Source: Diphasiastrum complanatum
Taxonomy: Eukaryota > Streptophyta > Lycopodiopsida > Lycopodiales > Lycopodiaceae
Assembly (NCBI GenBank): GCA_029204225.1
Contig: CM055106.1
Coordinates: 13,011,193-13,075,192, forward strand
DNA: 64,000 nt
Reading direction: 5' to 3'
The translations under genes were made by a program, and so were the position numbers. This document shows positions 59,725 through 64,000 of the stretch, one piece after another. Numbering within the stretch: position 1 is the stretch's first letter; every line of letters starts with the position of its first letter. The notes beneath the pieces were generated by a model. That model worked only from the letters and a program-made list of their open reading frames with translations. It searched no databases and had not been told where the DNA came from.

Positions 59725-60445
59725 TGGTTTTACAAATGAACACAATTTAAATATCAAGCTAAGAACTCGCCAAACATTATGATCTTTCATAAAGCATTCG
59801 AATTTGTGAAAAGTACAGTACTAAGGACCATAAATGGATCTTTGAATGATCCACAAGGTTGATTTGTGCTTGTTAAACAATCTATCAGACACTAGTCATC
59901 AAAAAATAAGATCTAGTTTAGCAACTTGATAGAAAACAAGTAGAGACAATCAAATCATTGATCATAAACTGAAATCCAACTTCACACGTGTGAAAATGAG
60001 GCTGTAGTACGGCCTGTAGACAGAGTTTAAAGTGTGCCAAAGCTTAGTTACATTGGAATCAATCACAATCACCATACATAGAGAGAGAAAATCCGAGTTT
60101 CTCCTTGAGGCTCCAAAAAGTTTCTATCTTCTCACTATGGAGATGGGAATGCATAGTAAAAGACACTTCCTTTGCAAAGTTAGGTGAAAATCCAGCATGT
60201 AATAAGGAAGTAGACTCAACTTTCTTGCCCTAATGTGGAAACCCCAGCCTAGATCCCAAGAGTCATGCTTGGTAGGTGCATGGTAGGTACAAATCTAATC
60301 ATAAATCAAGGTCTAGATCCTACAAAGTCGGAATCACTACCAAATGGACACAACCACTCCTCTTGACTCGTGGTAATCTACATTAGGTGTCGATTTTTCA
60401 CAAACTTCATAAGAAAAGAAAGATCCTTGTGATACAATGGAAAAC

Positions 60446-61412
<967 letters not shown>

Positions 61413-61641
61413 GTATCCCCCACCAAAACTGGTGGCGGTCCCATGACACCTGCAATATGTAGTTATTGGGAACTTTTATTGGCTTCGCGCCCAATCTTAA
61501 TTAAATGATACTGCACCTTCTCCATAAAGTCGAGGCATGCAGTATTGAAATCCAAATTGTGTGGCAGGAAACAACGGTGGGCTCCGACAATCCATTTGGA
61601 AGTTGTCCATGAGGTGAAGCGGGATTCCCAAGAGCCTCCCA

Positions 61642-62464
61642 TCATAGCCGCACGAAATTAGAGACGAGCAATCGCAGCTGATCTTTGATTTGCTCTGAGG
61701 CCATCGGGTTATTTGGATCGAATGCCAGGGGAGGAAGGCAATCGTCCCATTTGGTTGCCACTGACGCCAACAGAGTTAGATCTTTAGCGAACATTGCCGA
61801 TTGTCGCACCGTTGGATCTGGAGAGTGGACATACTCTCTCTGATATGCTTGTAAAGCACGATGGAAGTCCACTGAAATGGTCCAGTTGTAAGGCTGATGG
61901 ATGATTGGCCAAATGGATGTATGGATGGTGATCTTGTCCATAGCCAACCCCAAATCTTTCCATTTATTTATTTGTAGCATTGGCACGTAATACAGATCTA
62001 CCCGCAACTGGCAAGGGCTGGCGACATAACTCATAATTGATTCCGGAGTTTTCTCAAAAACCGTGATTCTCCATGCTGGCTGCTATCCCAATGCAGGTAT
62101 TTTGTCCAACTCTTTGTCGGGCTTGAACTCGGAGGTCTTAAATTTCAGAACCCATCCACCACTCATGCGGATGTTGCTTTAAGAAGGTTTGGATCTGGTC
62201 CTCTACGCTAATGGGCCTTCTGAATAGATGTCTTGTCCTTGATGAGGATGGACCCTTTGTACTGTCGGTATGGTTGGCGATTGATCTGTTATATCTGGAG
62301 CTCCCCCCTGGTCTTGCAGTTCTTTGTCCTTTATGGTTTGAGTTGAAAACGATATGTGCCAGCCGCCTCTTGATGATTCGTGGGGACACTTTGATAGGAA
62401 TTCGTTGATTCTCTCCTCCACAGACTTGGGCCTTCAGAAGGTCCGACTGACAGATATCGTGCAC
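61642..62464 (-). pseudogene. Gypsy downstream accessory ORF, unit 2
   Basis: Two open parts: 62464-62138 (MHDICQSDLLKAQ to WWMGSEI) and 62034-61642 (MSYVASPCQLRVDLYYVPM to SNFVRL). It lies between integrase and polypurine tract, on the integrase strand. Unlike unit 1 it has a single TFLKQHPHE block and no GRAS filler, so this is the ancestral arrangement. No recognised domain and no membrane helix. Confidence 0.6.
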
Positions 62465-62630
62465 GAACCTCTGAATGATGTGTCTTGGCTTTGGTTGGTA
62501 TCTGCGCCTTGGACCTGGTCTCGCGTCTCAGCAGCCGTATCTGTTTGCCCTTGATCTTGGCCTTCAGACCCTTGATCTTGGTTAAATACTCATGATGCCT
62601 GTTGGCCCCCACCAATCTGGATCTATCTCA

Positions 62631-64000
62631 CTATGCTGGCCAGTACTTGTGCAACCGGCTACCATTGATGGGTGTATCGAATGGTGTCCCATCTAACTTT
62701 TCTAAATTCACGGCTACATGATCAATAATTTCCTTGATCTGATAGGGACCTTCACCTGTGAATTTTGATTTCCCTTTGATCACCTTGGTTTTATACGTCA
62801 GGACCAGATCTCCGGAACGAATATCCTTCTTTTGTAACATGCGATCATGCCATGCTTTACGTCTTTTCTTTTCAGCTGCTAGTGCATGCACAACTAGTAA
62901 GCGTGTTTCATAGAGTTTATGCAGAGCTTCCTGGCGTAGCTATAGAGATTTGGACTCACTAAGATGTTGTGTGGTGGCAATCCTTAATGAAGGAACTAAA
63001 AACTCTACTGGCATCACAGCATCCTGACCATATACCAATTGCAAGGGTGTTTGATCAGTGCTTCCTTTATATGTTGTCCCGAATGCCCACAGTGCAACAT
63101 GCAGCTTATGCTCCCAATCTGATCTAGTAGCTTCAACTATTTTCGTGAGCATGCTACATAGGATCTTATTGGATGATTATGCTTGTCCATTACCACGAGG
63201 ATAATAAGGCGTATTGGTTCTGTGGATCACGAAGAATTCCTCCAATAGGAACTTGATGGTCTCATTGATGAAATGGCTTTCGCAATTGCTGACTAGCTCT
63301 ACCGGGCATCCGAAGCGTACAATGATATTTTTATAAAGGAACTTGGCAGTGGTCCTAGCATCAGCTACTCCTACTGCCTTGGCTTCGATCCATTTGGTGA
63401 GGTAGTCTGTGGCTACGATTACGTATCGAGCCTGGGAACTCCTTGTCGCAGGGTGAATTGGACCGACGTAATCCAATCCCCACTTTTCGAATGGTGCTTG
63501 GGCTAAGACCGGGTGCAGTAGGTCATAATTCAATCTCGTTGGACTTCTCGCCCTTTGGCACACATCGCACTTTTTTAAGTATTCCTCAGTATCCTAATGA
63601 ATCATTGGCCACCAATATCCTGATTGCAGGATCTTTCGAACTATAATGTCGGATGCCGAATGGCCCCCACCCATGCCTTCATGTGAAGGCGAAATGATCT
63701 AGGTAGTCTTATGAGGAAGAATACACCGCCGAAGAATTCCGTCTGGTCCTCAACTGGCTGACAATCAGCTAATAAGGTCTAGCCTTCAAGATCAATTTCC
63801 GTTGTTCCACCTTTGGTAGTGATTTGTCTGGTTGGCCCCGCATTAGATATTCAACAATGTCGGCAGCCCATTCTAGTACTGTGTCCACATAAAATAAGGC
63901 AGCATCTGCCAGCTCATCGTCGGGTTGGCTTGCAATCTTCTTCCCCTTGATTCATGATACATGATTTGCCATGTAATGTTGTTTTCCCTTGCGAACTACT
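62631..64000 (-). pseudogene. Ty3/gypsy integrase region (continues past the right edge)
   Basis: One frame from 63563 to 62631 with stops, preceded by an H2C2 zinc finger (HEGMGGGHSASD...CDVCQRA, about 63685-63555). Core: FEKWGLDYVGPI (first Asp), LVSNCESHF, where Asn replaces the second catalytic Asp, and YYPRGNGQA followed by a stop at 63177-63179 where the catalytic Glu is expected. The C-terminal part (KAWHDRMLQKKDIRSGDLVL to NGSRLHKYWPA) is intact at 62891-62631. RNase H-linker-like sequence (FYVDTVLEWAADIVEYL) lies near 63870. Integrase inserts element cDNA; this one is dead. RT and gag would lie to the right. Confidence 0.88.

Overview
The window looks like a repeat-choked intergenic to genic stretch of a land-plant nuclear genome. 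It holds plant-type Ty1/copia and Ty3/gypsy pieces, a GRAS transcription-factor fragment, plant-style GT..AG introns and long dinucleotide microsatellites. A large non-seed-plant genome (fern, lycophyte or bryophyte) is my guess, because the R2-like LINE with a restriction-type endonuclease and the intron-bearing isonitrile-hydratase-like gene are not what I expect in flowering plants. That guess is inference only. No rRNA, tRNA gene or CRISPR was found. Nearly everything is mobile DNA, and most of it is broken.

Layout. (1) 1-8955 (+): the 3' half of a Helitron (Pif1-type helicase), an intron-bearing gene ending in a GIY-YIG nuclease domain, a GRAS fragment in antisense, and an R2-like LINE with an intact 763-codon RT/endonuclease frame. 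(2) 10039-12275: a non-coding block B. (3) 12276-15639: block C, a decayed multi-exon gene of an unrecognised transposon-like family, then a gypsy-type gag that continues to about 16140. (4) 16744-22350: a small LTR with its primer-binding site, an unrecognised broken gene (17765-18942), a 67-bp tandem repeat and a 95-bp duplication. (5) 23603-24604: a three-exon DJ-1/PfpI gene of 222 residues, the only apparently intact host gene. (6) 25-34.3 kb: copia pieces, an L1 LINE cut by a copia LTR, and a GC-rich LTR-like piece. (7) 34346-36621: a second copy of block B, same orientation. (8) 36718-44318: a near-identical inverted copy of 1365-8955. (9) 43832-62505: a direct tandem duplication of a roughly 10-kb unit (Helitron Rep/helicase, block C, gypsy LTR and gypsy 3' part). 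(10) 62506-64000: the gypsy integrase region, running off the right edge on the minus strand.

How it fits together. The copies complement each other. The right-hand Helitron at 52541-56780 shows the Rep motifs and helicase, the left copy shows helicase plus the GIY-YIG gene, and the middle copy has lost the Rep tyrosine motif and helicase. Differences between copies are mostly short deletions at 3-5 bp microhomologies. A 42-bp piece of the GRAS fragment sits as filler inside a local duplication at 52150-52191, and the tandem-duplication junction at about 52540 creates a chimeric Helitron/gypsy reading frame. The DJ-1 gene lies between both the inverted arms and the direct B repeats, so its orientation or presence could vary among individuals.

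The best candidate for something new is the association of a Rep-helicase Helitron with a multi-exon GIY-YIG nuclease gene, present in two near-identical full copies plus one 5' fragment. All copies here are broken, so this is a fossil of such an element rather than an active one.
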